Origin: Salmonella enterica subsp. enterica serovar Choleraesuis
Lineage (GTDB): Bacteria; Pseudomonadota; Gammaproteobacteria; Enterobacterales; Enterobacteriaceae
Direction: 5' to 3'
NCBI GenBank assembly: GCA_022846635.1
Contig: AP025685.1
Coordinates: forward strand, 186,001-250,000
Length of the DNA stretch: 64,000 nucleotides
Part shown: in pieces, positions 27,583 through 35,931 of the stretch
Layout of the letters: every line of letters starts with the position of its first letter
Position numbering within the stretch: the stretch's first letter is position 1
The notes under the pieces: model-generated
What the model was told of the DNA's origin: nothing
The model's database searches: none
Seen by the model: the letters and a program-made list of their open reading frames with translations, nothing else
Position numbers and translations under genes: made by a program

Positions 27583-28332
27583 TTACTCCTCGCGTAATTG
27601 TTCAACATAGTGCCGGGTGATAGCGGTGAGATCCGCGCCTTGCAGCGGAAACTCAATACCCCGGTAGGCGCTGGCGGGCAGCGCATGCAGTAGCTCTTTC
27701 CAGCGTGGGCCGCCCTCATCCAGAGCGATAGCACGCACTTTGCCGCCGTGCGCAGCGGCGGCTTTGACGTGGATGTAGCTGACGCTGCTGGCAAGCAAAC
27801 GGGCGGCATGCTCCGGCTCTTCGCCAGTCCACAGCCAGTTAGCGGTATCGAATGTTAGCGTCACCGGAAGATGAGCCTGGGATGCGGCTTCGGCAAAGTG
27901 CTTCATCGGCGCAAGTTTGCCGCATTCGGTTTGATCGTTTTCAATTACCAGTTTAGCGCGTGCGGCGCTAAGCCATGCCGGGAGTGCTTGGAGCGACTCA
28001 GGATGCTGGAAATGGCCGAGCGATAGTTTAAGCCAGGCGGCATCGAGCCGGTCAGCTTCTGCTAATAAATTAGGGATATTTGGATTCAACGAGCCGTCAT
28101 CCATACACAGCGGTTCTGGCGCCGAGTAGCAGCACATCAGTCCGTGTTGATGAATAGCTTCGGCTAGCGGTGTCAGATCGGCCAGCTCCTGTTCCAGCAG
28201 CAATTCGCGGCGGATCTCAACACCATCGGCTCCGGCGTCGGCAATGATAGACAGTACGCCTTGCTGCCCTCTGCGTTTTTCAACTTCATCATGACCGTAA
28301 GCTGCTGTAACAATGATAATTTTACCAGGCAT
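27583..28332 (-). CDS. kguE: KguE, TIM-barrel epimerase/isomerase of the kgu operon
   Basis: Xylose-isomerase-like TIM-barrel protein (AP endonuclease 2 superfamily), 249 aa. Typical elements are DAGADGVEIRRELL near the N-terminus, KLSLGHFQHPE, a LVIENDQTECG strand with Glu, TFDTANWLWTGE, SYIHVKAA and the final RGIEFPLQG with Glu: the metal-ligand pattern of the fold. Its reaction in 2-ketogluconate metabolism is not established; the name follows Pseudomonas kguE. I chose ATG 28332 because GGAGG lies 6-10 bp upstream; the frame is open to 28362 but the upstream ATG lies inside that ribosome site. Confidence 0.8.
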   Translation of the reverse strand: MPGKIIIVTAAYGHDEVEKRRGQQGVLSIIADAGADGVEIRRELLLEQELADLTPLAEAIHQHGLMCCYSAPEPLCMDDGSLNPNIPNLLAEADRLDAAWLKLSLGHFQHPESLQALPAWLSAARAKLVIENDQTECGKLAPMKHFAEAASQAHLPVTLTFDTANWLWTGEEPEHAARLLASSVSYIHVKAAAAHGGKVRAIALDEGGPRWKELLHALPASAYRGIEFPLQGADLTAITRHYVEQLREE

Positions 28333-28419
28333 GTGATCCTCCATCCTGGTTCTACCCGCCAATGAATAGAGGGGGCATGCCAGGTTGTCATGCTGTTACT
28401 AAGATGTTTACACGGTAGA

Positions 28420-28433
28420 TGGAACCGGTTCCA
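28420..28433. promoter_or_regulatory. PtxS-like operator upstream of kguE
   Basis: A perfect 14-bp palindrome, TGGAACCGGTTCCA, centred 94 bp before the kguE ATG. It differs from the known Pseudomonas PtxS operator TGAAACCGGTTTCA at one symmetric position. It lies between kguE and the LacI-family gene, where a kgu operon promoter must be. It is the natural target of the adjacent repressor. Confidence 0.78.
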
Positions 28434-28478
28434 TAAAAAAGCGCGCAGCGGCGAATTTATGATCACAGTCACGCAGAT

Positions 28479-29498
28479 TTACAATGCGGTTGAACCACGA
28501 ATCACTAGCTCACCCTGAAATACCAGGTCGCCGACCGGGCGGTTATCCCCAGCGATGCGGCTTACCACGCGCTCCAGAGCCGCCTGGCCAATCTGACGGG
28601 TTGGTTGCTTGAGAGTGGTAATACCCACCCCGGCAAACTCAGCCCACTCGAGCTCATCAAATCCAAGCAGGCCGATATCTTTGCCCCAATTGAGACCCAG
28701 GCGGCGTAAAGCACGAACCACTTTGAGCGTAAGTGCGCCATTAGCTGAGATAACTGCCAGGCGGCGATTCGGCAGGCGGCGGTAAAACTCCAGCAGAGTG
28801 CTGTCGAGCAGCGCTTCATCGCTAAGAGGGATTTCGGCATTCTCGCCAATAACTTCCGGATGGTTACCTATCTGTTCGCGAAAGGCCTGTAACCGCTCGC
28901 GGCGGGTATTTACGGTGCCTAAGGGTTCGCTGAGGAAGAGCAGGCCGTTAAACCCCCGGCTAAACAGATGGTTGCAGGCGAGGGTGGTGGCATGAAAGTT
29001 GTCCAGACCGACAACATCACAGGAAAAATCGGTAATTTTACGGTCAATGAGCACCATCGGCAGCGCCGACTGCTGGAGATGGAGCAACGCCTCTTCATGC
29101 ATCCCGATGGCATTCACCACAATGCCTTCCACCTGATAACTGCGCAGCAGTTCCAGATAACGCTGTTCCTGATTGAGCTCATTGTTGGTGTTACAAACCA
29201 GCAGAGTAAACCCCTCGGCGCGACAGGAGGCCTCGATACTGCTTAAAACATCCACCGAATAGGGGTTAGTAATGTCGGCAATAATTAGCCCTATCAGCCG
29301 GGTGCGACCGCGTTTTAAGCCGCGCGCCATCTGGTTGGGATGGTAATGAAGTGCGGCAATGGCCTGTTCGATGCGCTGACGCAAATCATCAGATAACAGG
29401 TTTTTCTCGCCATTCAGATAGCGGGACACGCTGGTTTTCCCGGTCTTTGCGACCCGGGCGACATCGCTAATTGTGGCCCGCGGGGTCTTATTCTTCAT
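28479..29498 (-). CDS. LacI-family repressor of the kgu genes (PtxS-like)
   Basis: LacI/GalR-type regulator of 339 aa. The N-terminal HTH (ATISDVARVAKTGKTSVSRYLNGE, about 8-31) and hinge helix (YHPNQMARGLKRGRTRLIGLIIADI) are typical; the rest is a periplasmic-binding-protein-like effector domain. Its position directly upstream of kguEKT-ghrB and the PtxS-like palindrome at 28420 suggest that it represses this operon and responds to 2-ketogluconate or its phosphate. It is divergent from bisC. The same-strand gap to kguE is 146 bp, so the operon probably has its own promoter. Confidence 0.82.
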   Translation of the reverse strand: MKNKTPRATISDVARVAKTGKTSVSRYLNGEKNLLSDDLRQRIEQAIAALHYHPNQMARGLKRGRTRLIGLIIADITNPYSVDVLSSIEASCRAEGFTLLVCNTNNELNQEQRYLELLRSYQVEGIVVNAIGMHEEALLHLQQSALPMVLIDRKITDFSCDVVGLDNFHATTLACNHLFSRGFNGLLFLSEPLGTVNTRRERLQAFREQIGNHPEVIGENAEIPLSDEALLDSTLLEFYRRLPNRRLAVISANGALTLKVVRALRRLGLNWGKDIGLLGFDELEWAEFAGVGITTLKQPTRQIGQAALERVVSRIAGDNRPVGDLVFQGELVIRGSTAL

Positions 29499-29634
29499 GA
29501 GCTTCTCCTCCCTTTGCAGCCGGAGATTAGCACACTTTTTTGTAGCGTCGTGCGGCGTAAGCTGAAAGCTGCTTGAGCGATAGTGCTAGCCGGTTTAGTG
29601 TTGGCGCTCAACTGAACAGAACCGTGGAGGCCGT

Positions 29635-31956
29635 GTGGAACAGCCCTTAAAACGAATTATTACCGCCGCACACTGGGGGCCGATGGTTGTAACCACCGAC
29701 GGCCAGCGGGTGCTCGATTCGCGCGGCGCGCTTAGTGCCTCCCAGGATAACTCCCTCCAGGAGGCGGTGGCCTGTCAGGTACACAGCCCGGCTCGGGTAC
29801 GTTATCCCATGGTTCGCAGAGGCTTTCTGGAAAATCCGCAGCAGCCCACCGGTCTGCGGGGAAAAGATGAATTCGTCCGGGTGAGCTGGGAGCAGGCGCT
29901 GGCGCTGATCGACGGCCAGCACGGGCGCATCCGGCAGCAATATGGCCCTGCGGCGATTTTTGCCGGTTCTTACGGCTGGCGTTCAAATGGAATTTTGCAT
30001 AAGGCCTCCACGCTGTTACAGCGCTATATGAGCCTGGCCGGAGGTTACACCGGGCATTTGGGGGATTACTCCACCGGTGCCGCACAGGCCATCATGCCTC
30101 ACGTAGTGGGGAGTAATGAGGTCTATCAACAGCAAACCAGTTGGCCTCAGGTGCTGGAGCATAGCGAGGTCGTTGTTTTGTGGAGCGCTAACCCACTTAA
30201 CACCCTGAAAATTGCCTGGAATGCTTCGGATGAGCAGGGGCTGGCATTTTTCAACCAGCTTAAAAACAGCGGTAAAAAGATTATTTGCATTGACCCGATG
30301 CGTTCAGAAACCGCCGACTTCTTTGGTGAGCGCGGCGAGTGGCTGGCACCGCATATGGGCACCGACGTGGCGCTGATGCTTGGTATTGCTCATACCCTGA
30401 TGGAATCCGGTTGGCAGGATGAGCAATTCCTGGCGCGTTGCACCATCGGCTGGCCGCAATTTGCTGACTATCTTAGTGGAGCAGAATATGGGGAGGCCAA
30501 AAGCGCGGAGTGGGCGGCGAGGATTTGCGGCATTCCGGCAGAAAAAATTCGCGAACTGGCGGCTATTTTCCATAAAAACCGCACTATGCTGATGGCGGGT
30601 TGGGGGATGCAGCGCCAGCAATATGGCGAACAGACCCATTGGATGCTGGTGGTGCTGGCGGCGATGTTAGGCCAGATTGGCCTGCCGGGGGGCGGGTTTG
30701 GACTGTCATATCACTTTGCCAATGGCGGCAACCCAACGCGGCGGGCAGTTACGCCCACCTCAATGCAAGGCAGCGTCGCCGGGGGCACCGATGCCGTGGA
30801 TAAAATTCCCGTGGCGCGTATCGTCGAAGCCCTTGAACGTCCGGGCGAGCGTTATCAGCATAACGGGCAAACCCGGCAGTTTCCTGAAATTAAAATGATC
30901 TGGTGGGCAGGGGGCGGAAACTTTACCCATCATCAGGATACCAACCGTCTGATCCGCGCCTGGCAAAAGCCTGAGCTGGTGGTTATCTCGGAATGCTTCT
31001 GGACGGCTGCGGCCAGGCATGCCGATATTGTGCTGCCGGTAACAACGTCCTATGAGCGTAACGATCTCACGATGACCGGCGATTATAGCCTGCAGCATCT
31101 GGTGCCTATGAAGCAGGTGGTGGCACCGCAGTTTGAAGCTCGTAATGATTTTGATATTTTCGCCGGGCTAAGTGACCTGTGGGAGCCGGGTGGCGCTGAG
31201 CGTTTTACAGAAGGCCGCGATGAGCTGGAGTGGCTGGCATCATTTTATGCCAGCGCCCGCGAGCGGGGCGTTAAACGCGGTATTGAGTTGCCAGAGTTCA
31301 ACGCTTTCTGGCAGGCAAACCAGATTTTTGAAATGCCAGAAGAACCGGCCAGCAGTGATTACGTGCGCTATGCGGAATTTCGCGCCGACCCGGACACCCA
31401 TCCATTAAAAACCCCCAGCGGCAAGATTGAGATTTTCTCGGCGACGATTGCCGGTTTTGGCTATCAGGATTGCCAGGGCCATCCGCGCTGGATGGTGCCA
31501 GATGAATGGCGTGGGAATGCCGCCAGCGACGAACTGGAGCTGCTGTCGGCGCATCCGGCTCATCGTCTGCATAGTCAGCTTAACTACTCGCACCTGCGTG
31601 AGCGCTACGCCATTGCCGATCGTGAGCCGGTGCTGATTCATCCGGAGGATGCAAAGGCGCGCGGAATAGCTTCTGGTGATGTGGTACGGCTGTGGAATGG
31701 CCGGGGCCAGGTACTGGCGGGAGCGCTGGTTAGTGATGATATTAAACCGGGCGTAGTGTGTCTGCATGAAGGCGGATGGCCCGATATGGATGAGAGCGGG
31801 CTGTGTAACTATGGCGCGGTGAACGTGCTGACGCGCGATATTCCTACCTCGCGCCTCGGCAACGGTTGCGCCGCCAACTCGGCTCTGGTACGGCTGGAGA
31901 AATATTGCGGCCAGCTGCGCCCGATAGCGGCGTTTACGCCGCCGCCCGGCGCGTGA
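29635..31956 (+). CDS. bisC: BisC, biotin sulfoxide reductase
   Basis: Cytoplasmic molybdopterin-guanine-dinucleotide enzyme of the DMSO-reductase family that reduces biotin-d-sulfoxide and methionine-S-sulfoxide. At 773 aa it is close to E. coli BisC (777) and collinear with it. The Mo-coordinating Ser is S146 in [11 protein letters not shown]. Other signatures are [30 protein letters not shown] and the C-terminal MopB domain [23 protein letters not shown]. No twin-arginine signal, as expected. It starts with GTG at 29635, with GGAGG 5-9 bp before. Its stop touches the tag stop directly. Confidence 0.95.
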   Translation: MEQPLKRIITAAHWGPMVVTTDGQRVLDSRGALSASQDNSLQEAVACQVHSPARVRYPMVRRGFLENPQQPTGLRGKDEFVRVSWEQALALIDGQHGRIRQQYGPAAIFAGSYGWRSNGILHKASTLLQRYMSLAGGYTGHLGDYSTGAAQAIMPHVVGSNEVYQQQTSWPQVLEHSEVVVLWSANPLNTLKIAWNASDEQGLAFFNQLKNSGKKIICIDPMRSETADFFGERGEWLAPHMGTDVALMLGIAHTLMESGWQDEQFLARCTIGWPQFADYLSGAEYGEAKSAEWAARICGIPAEKIRELAAIFHKNRTMLMAGWGMQRQQYGEQTHWMLVVLAAMLGQIGLPGGGFGLSYHFANGGNPTRRAVTPTSMQGSVAGGTDAVDKIPVARIVEALERPGERYQHNGQTRQFPEIKMIWWAGGGNFTHHQDTNRLIRAWQKPELVVISECFWTAAARHADIVLPVTTSYERNDLTMTGDYSLQHLVPMKQVVAPQFEARNDFDIFAGLSDLWEPGGAERFTEGRDELEWLASFYASARERGVKRGIELPEFNAFWQANQIFEMPEEPASSDYVRYAEFRADPDTHPLKTPSGKIEIFSATIAGFGYQDCQGHPRWMVPDEWRGNAASDELELLSAHPAHRLHSQLNYSHLRERYAIADREPVLIHPEDAKARGIASGDVVRLWNGRGQVLAGALVSDDIKPGVVCLHEGGWPDMDESGLCNYGAVNVLTRDIPTSRLGNGCAANSALVRLEKYCGQLRPIAAFTPPPGA

Positions 31957-32523
31957 TCAATCGGCCCGCCGATCTGGATGACAGATGCAGCGGGTCAAAT
32001 GATCGTTTACCAGCCCGCAGGCCTGCATAAAGGCGTAACAGATGGTGGGGCCAACAAATTTAAAGCCGCGCTTCTTCAGCTCTTTGGATAAGCGCTCTGC
32101 CGTTGGCGTTACCGCTGGCACGTCACTTAACTCAACCGGGTTATTGATTTGCGGTTTGTTATTCACCTGGCTCCACACCAGTTCACTCAGCGTTTCCCCG
32201 CGCTCGTGCATCATCAACAGGGCGCGGGCGTTGCTAATAATGGCCTCAATTTTCCCCCGATGGCGGATAATCCCGGCGTCCTGCACCAGTTGATCTACTT
32301 CCTGCTGACCAAAATTTGCCAGTGCGTCATAGTCAAAGTTGAGAAAACAGTGGCGATAACGTTCACGTTTCTTAAGTACCGTTATCCAGGATAGCCCCGC
32401 CTGCTGTCCTTCCAGACAGAGCATTTCAAACAGCTCACGCTCGCCGGTAGTGGGAATTCCCCATTCTTTATCGTGATAATCTATATACAGCGGGTCAGCA
32501 GTAACCCATCCACAGCGTTGCAT
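31957..32523 (-). CDS. tag: Tag, 3-methyladenine DNA glycosylase I
   Basis: Constitutive base-excision repair enzyme that removes 3-methyladenine. It has 188 aa (E. coli 187). The zinc-binding residues of the HhH family member Tag are all present: Cys4 and His17 near the N-terminus, His175 and Cys179 near the C-terminus. Core motifs are CLEGQQAGLSWITVLKKRERYR with the catalytic Glu, DAGIIRHRGKI, and KKRGFKFVGPTICYAFMQACGLVNDH. It converges on bisC with no spacer. yiaC, which lies beside tag in E. coli, is missing. Confidence 0.96.
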   Translation of the reverse strand: MQRCGWVTADPLYIDYHDKEWGIPTTGERELFEMLCLEGQQAGLSWITVLKKRERYRHCFLNFDYDALANFGQQEVDQLVQDAGIIRHRGKIEAIISNARALLMMHERGETLSELVWSQVNNKPQINNPVELSDVPAVTPTAERLSKELKKRGFKFVGPTICYAFMQACGLVNDHLTRCICHPDRRAD

Positions 32524-32679
32524 AAAACAGTTCTCCTGCTAATGAAAATGTGAAATCGCCTGCAATCCGGGAACTTGACGTCGTTAAAAGAGAGACAATA
32601 TTTAATACAAGGATATTATTCCACGGATAGCTAATTTTTACGTTTTTACGCCAGTAAAGGCGCTTTCGGAGTCGCGCCC

Positions 32680-33381
32680 ATGATAATCAAAAAAATAGTG
32701 CAATTTAGCCTGCCGCTGTTGGCGGGTATCAGTTGCCTGTGCTTTGCGTCTGGTGCGCTGGCATGGCAGCAGGCCTATCCGACACAGGCTAATGCAATGC
32801 CTGAAGACGCGGCCGCTTTTCACTGGGAAGACGATCGCCCCGCTAATTACGAAGATATCCTGCGTAAGGGGATGTATGCCAATGCTAACCTTGAAGGCCG
32901 GGTAAACGGCAAAAACATCATTTGGAATGATGGGATTAACTCAAAAGTTACGCATCTGGATATCGACTGGAACTTTCCGCTGGCGCGTGGCCTGACCACC
33001 GGCCCAACTGCGGCCCTGCGCTGGGATAGCAGCGATACGTTGCTCCCCGGCGGGCGGCGCGGCGCTATTGGCGGTAACGATCCGCTTTGGCATGCCAGCA
33101 CTACCGCGCTGGGCTGGCAGGTATCCGGGCAGCTGGGGCCGGTGCAGCCGTGGGCGCGAATTGGTTTTTATCAGCAATACGGCGAGAACCTGTGGAAAGC
33201 GCAGCCCGGTATGAGTGCCGCCAATGGTGCACAGCAGGAAGGTGGCTGGACTGAGTTTCGTCTTGGGGCTGATATGCCTGTGAGTGAGGATGTAGCGGCT
33301 TTTGCCATGTTCTCTCAGGCCGATGGTCTTAGCACTGGGGAAAATTTGCTGTATCTGATGGGCGTTAATGCGCGGTTCTAA
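32680..33381 (+). CDS. yhjY: YhjY-like outer-membrane beta-barrel protein
   Basis: Predicted outer-membrane protein, 233 aa. Residues 1-28 are a signal peptide (…FASGALA). The mature part shows amphipathic strands with alternating aromatic residues (GKNIIWNDGINSKVTHLDIDWNFPL, PTAALRWDSS, QPWARIGFYQQYGENLW, TEFRLGADMPV, LLYLMGVNARF) and ends in Phe, the usual C-terminal signal for barrel assembly. This fits the autotransporter-beta-domain family to which YhjY belongs. The symbol rests mainly on position between tag and yhjX, as in E. coli. No passenger domain is present. Function unknown. Confidence 0.68.
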   Translation: MIIKKIVQFSLPLLAGISCLCFASGALAWQQAYPTQANAMPEDAAAFHWEDDRPANYEDILRKGMYANANLEGRVNGKNIIWNDGINSKVTHLDIDWNFPLARGLTTGPTAALRWDSSDTLLPGGRRGAIGGNDPLWHASTTALGWQVSGQLGPVQPWARIGFYQQYGENLWKAQPGMSAANGAQQEGGWTEFRLGADMPVSEDVAAFAMFSQADGLSTGENLLYLMGVNARF

Positions 33382-33387
33382 ACTTTT

Positions 33388-33443
33388 CTGCCTGACTGCC
33401 TGACTGCCTGACTGCCTGACTGCCTGACTGCCTGACTGCCTGA
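33388..33443. repeat. octanucleotide tandem repeat (CTGCCTGA x7)
   Basis: Seven perfect head-to-tail copies of CTGCCTGA plus a partial eighth (CTG), starting 6 bp after the yhjY stop. A uniform short tandem array like this is prone to slipped-strand length change. It is not a CRISPR array: there are no spacers. Confidence 0.97.
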
Positions 33444-33704
33444 CTGGCACTCAGGTAACGTTATATATTTTCCTTTCTCTCTAGGTTTATCCGTCCATTT
33501 TATTTTCCCGCATATTTCTCCCTCAAAAAGTAAGTGCGTGCTCACTTTTGTTTTCTGCATGATAAATATTGTGATGTTCAAGGTACGTTAACCCTCAACA
33601 AGAGACCTCGATACCCGCAGGGAGCAGTGCCGCAGCGCACTAAATGTTAGTGTGCACTTACAAATGCAGGTCATGCCGTGTCATGTCATTCATTCCGGTT
33701 TTAT

Positions 33705-33735
33705 GGCATTTCATTCCTTCCTTACTGCACTTCAT
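33705..33735 (+). promoter_or_regulatory. YpdB-type direct-repeat site upstream of yhjX
   Basis: GGCATTTCAT, an 11-bp spacer, then TGCACTTCAT (8 of 10). This reproduces the E. coli YpdB recognition pattern GGCATTTCAT-N11-GGCATTTCAT known at the yhjX promoter. It lies 80 bp before the yhjX ATG. Confidence 0.82.
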
Positions 33736-33815
33736 GCCGTTTCTTCCCGCCTGCTAGCACAAAGTGGGTACTGTTGCAGGCAGATAAGTATTTTAAAGCC
33801 TCGCAGGACATCTCT

Positions 33816-35051
33816 ATGAAAACTTCAATAAACCCTCGTACTCGCTGGCTTACCCTGGTCGGCACGGTGATCGCTCAGTTTGCGCTGGGTTCGGTCTATA
33901 CCTGGAGTCTTTTTAACGGCGCGCTGGCCGAAAAGCTCGATGAGCCAGTCAGTCAGGTTGCATTTTCATTTGGCTTACTGAGCCTTGGCCTGGCACTGTC
34001 ATCTTCCGTAGCCGGTAAGCTCCAGGAACGTTTCGGCGTGCGTAATGTCACTCTGGCAGCCGGTCTGCTGCTGGGCGTAGGGCTGATGCTAACCGCTACG
34101 GCTAACAGCCTGACAATGCTGTGGCTGAGCGCTGGGGTGCTGGTTGGGATTGCCGACGGTGCTGGTTATCTGCTGACGCTGTCCAACTGCGTGAAATGGT
34201 TTCCGGAACGTAAAGGGCTGATTTCCGCTATCTCAATTGGGTCTTATGGCCTTGGCAGCCTTGGTTTTAAATTTATCGACAGCCAGCTGCTGGCAAGCGT
34301 AGGTCTGGAGCACACTTTCATTATTTGGGGCGCGATTGCTCTGACTATGGTGATGTTCGGGGCGCTGCTGATGAAAGATGCACCGCTGCAAACTACCGGT
34401 GCGGGCAATGCCCGGGCAGCTAACGACTTCACCCTCGGCGAATCAATGCGTAAACCTCAGTACTGGATGCTGGCGGTTATGTTCCTCACTGCCTGTATGA
34501 GCGGCCTGTATGTTATCGGGGTGGCGAAAGATATTGCACAGGGTATGGTTCATCTGGATGCCGCTACCGCAGCGGATGCGGTAACTATTATCGCCATCGC
34601 CAACCTGAGTGGCCGTCTGGTGTTGGGTATCCTGTCTGACAAGGTAGCACGCATCCGGGTTATTACTCTGGGTCAGATTATTTCGCTGGTCGGTATGGCA
34701 GCGCTGCTGTTTGCTCCGCTTAACGCTATGACCTTCTTTGCGGCTATCGGCTGCGTAGCCTTTAACTTCGGCGGTACTATTACCGTTTATCCGTCACTGG
34801 TCAGCGACTTCTTCGGCCTGAATAACATGACCAAAAACTACGGGGTCATTTACCTGGGCTTTGGTATCGGCAGCTTTGCCGGGTCGGCAATTGCTTCACT
34901 GTTCGGCGGGTTCGTCGTGACCTTCTGGGTTATCTTCGCCATGCTGATTCTGTCACTCGCTTTCTCGACCACGATTCGCCAGCCTGCGGCACGTGTCAGC
35001 CAGAGCGGTACGACTAAAGAGTCGGCTCAGCACACTGAGGCTCACGCCTGA
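33816..35051 (+). CDS. yhjX: YhjX, pyruvate-inducible MFS transporter
   Basis: Major facilitator with twelve predicted membrane segments, 411 aa from ATG 33816 (E. coli 402). In E. coli it is the target of the YpdA/YpdB pyruvate-sensing system and has been linked to pyruvate uptake. Conserved blocks are RTRWLTLVGTVIAQFALGSVYTWSLFNGAL, LSNCVKWFPERKGLISAISIGSYGLGSLGFKFID, SMRKPQYWMLAVMFLTACMSGLYVIGVAKDIAQ and YGVIYLGFGIGSFAG. AGGA lies 8 bp before the ATG; the 46 codons upstream are not conserved. Its 3' end overlaps the convergent HD-domain gene by 10 bp. Confidence 0.92.
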   Translation: MKTSINPRTRWLTLVGTVIAQFALGSVYTWSLFNGALAEKLDEPVSQVAFSFGLLSLGLALSSSVAGKLQERFGVRNVTLAAGLLLGVGLMLTATANSLTMLWLSAGVLVGIADGAGYLLTLSNCVKWFPERKGLISAISIGSYGLGSLGFKFIDSQLLASVGLEHTFIIWGAIALTMVMFGALLMKDAPLQTTGAGNARAANDFTLGESMRKPQYWMLAVMFLTACMSGLYVIGVAKDIAQGMVHLDAATAADAVTIIAIANLSGRLVLGILSDKVARIRVITLGQIISLVGMAALLFAPLNAMTFFAAIGCVAFNFGGTITVYPSLVSDFFGLNNMTKNYGVIYLGFGIGSFAGSAIASLFGGFVVTFWVIFAMLILSLAFSTTIRQPAARVSQSGTTKESAQHTEAHA

Positions 35052-35626
35052 TAGCGCGAAGCCAGCTTGAGAAACCAGGCCGCCGGGATGTTATACGGCG
35101 GCTTTGTTAAACGCTCAATCTCTTGCTCAATAGTGAGCGAAGCCTGGCGAAACAGCCCTTCATCCCCCCTAATTAACCCCACCACCTGTAGCCGTTTCTC
35201 TACCAGATAAATACGGCTGAAATGCGGGTCAAAGCCAACAATTCCCTGAGTATTATCGATAATATCGGCCAGTTTAATGGTCTGAGCCGCGGCACAGGCC
35301 AGTGCGGTATGGGCAAAGTGCTGCTGCTTACGCTTATAGCGATTAAAACCAGCGGGAGTATCCGGGTTGGTCACCATCTCCACCAGTCGCGCGACCGGGT
35401 CGCCAAAATGATGATGGATATCGGCAAGGGTTGTGGGGGTATCCTCCACCGTATCGTGCAGCCAGGCTGCCGCCAGCACTATTTCATCCTGACAGACGCT
35501 ACGTACCCGCTCCACTACCGAGGCCGGGTGCACAATATAGGGTTCATCTGTGTACTTACGGCGCTGGTTACAGGCCGCATGAGCTTTGCTGGCAAAGCGA
35601 CGGGCGCGCTGTTCAAGGGTATGCAT
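35042..35626 (-). CDS. HD-domain hydrolase of the MESH1/SpoT type
   Basis: HD-domain protein of 194 aa resembling the hydrolase half of RelA/SpoT proteins and the stand-alone MESH1 alarmone hydrolases. Visible matches are RRFASKAHAACNQRRKY, YIVHPASVV (His33), the metal-binding HD at H57-D58 in AAWLHDTVEDT, LVEMVTN, and TIKLADIIDN with Asp121. There is no synthetase, TGS or ACT domain. By family it may split (p)ppGpp or a related nucleotide, but substrate cannot be read from sequence. It is an extra gene between yhjX and eptB, absent at that place in E. coli. Confidence 0.8.
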   Translation of the reverse strand: MHTLEQRARRFASKAHAACNQRRKYTDEPYIVHPASVVERVRSVCQDEIVLAAAWLHDTVEDTPTTLADIHHHFGDPVARLVEMVTNPDTPAGFNRYKRKQQHFAHTALACAAAQTIKLADIIDNTQGIVGFDPHFSRIYLVEKRLQVVGLIRGDEGLFRQASLTIEQEIERLTKPPYNIPAAWFLKLASRYQA

Positions 35627-35931
35627 AGTTATCTACTCGTAATGGATCCGTCCATGACAATGGTTATGACGCGTTGTCAGGGTACTGGCAATGATTGTTA
35701 CAACCAAAAGTCAACAAAAGTGTGATTGCTATTAAATTAAGATTTATCTGAATGCTAATTAAGAATAAAGGCAATCTTTTTTGAATGAAATATGTTCTAC
35801 TCTGGCCTCCGCTGTTATGAGTCCTCTCTAATCGCCATGAGCCCTATAACTAACCCGAACCTTCTACACACCTCGTGGTCTGATTAACATCTCGTTACAT
35901 TATTGGTCGTTTTCTACCCTGAGCATCTTGC
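35627..35931. other. intergenic region upstream of eptB
   Basis: About 305 bp between the divergent HD-domain gene and eptB. It holds the sigma-E-like promoter at 35857-35883; otherwise no gene or repeat is seen. The stretch 35700-35800 is AT-rich. Confidence 0.5.
35857..35883 (+). promoter_or_regulatory. candidate sigma-E promoter of eptB
   Basis: GAACCTT (35857-35863) and TCTGA (35879-35883) are spaced 15 bp apart, close to the sigma-E pattern GGAACTT-N15/16-GTCTRA. The start would be about 40 bp before the eptB ATG. E. coli eptB is known to depend on sigma-E and to be silenced by the small RNA MgrR. Confidence 0.55.

Larger units (their letters stand above)
33382..33815. other. yhjY-yhjX intergenic region
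   Basis: 434 bp holding the octamer array (33388-33443) and the yhjX control region with a YpdB-type double site (33705-33735). GTAAGTGC at 33530 and GCACTTAC at 33654 are an additional separated inverted repeat of unknown meaning. No other gene is supported here. Confidence 0.55.

Noticed and set aside
33388..33443. Octamer array considered as CRISPR or iteron origin
   Set aside because: No spacers between copies, a unit of only 8 bp, and no cas or rep gene nearby.
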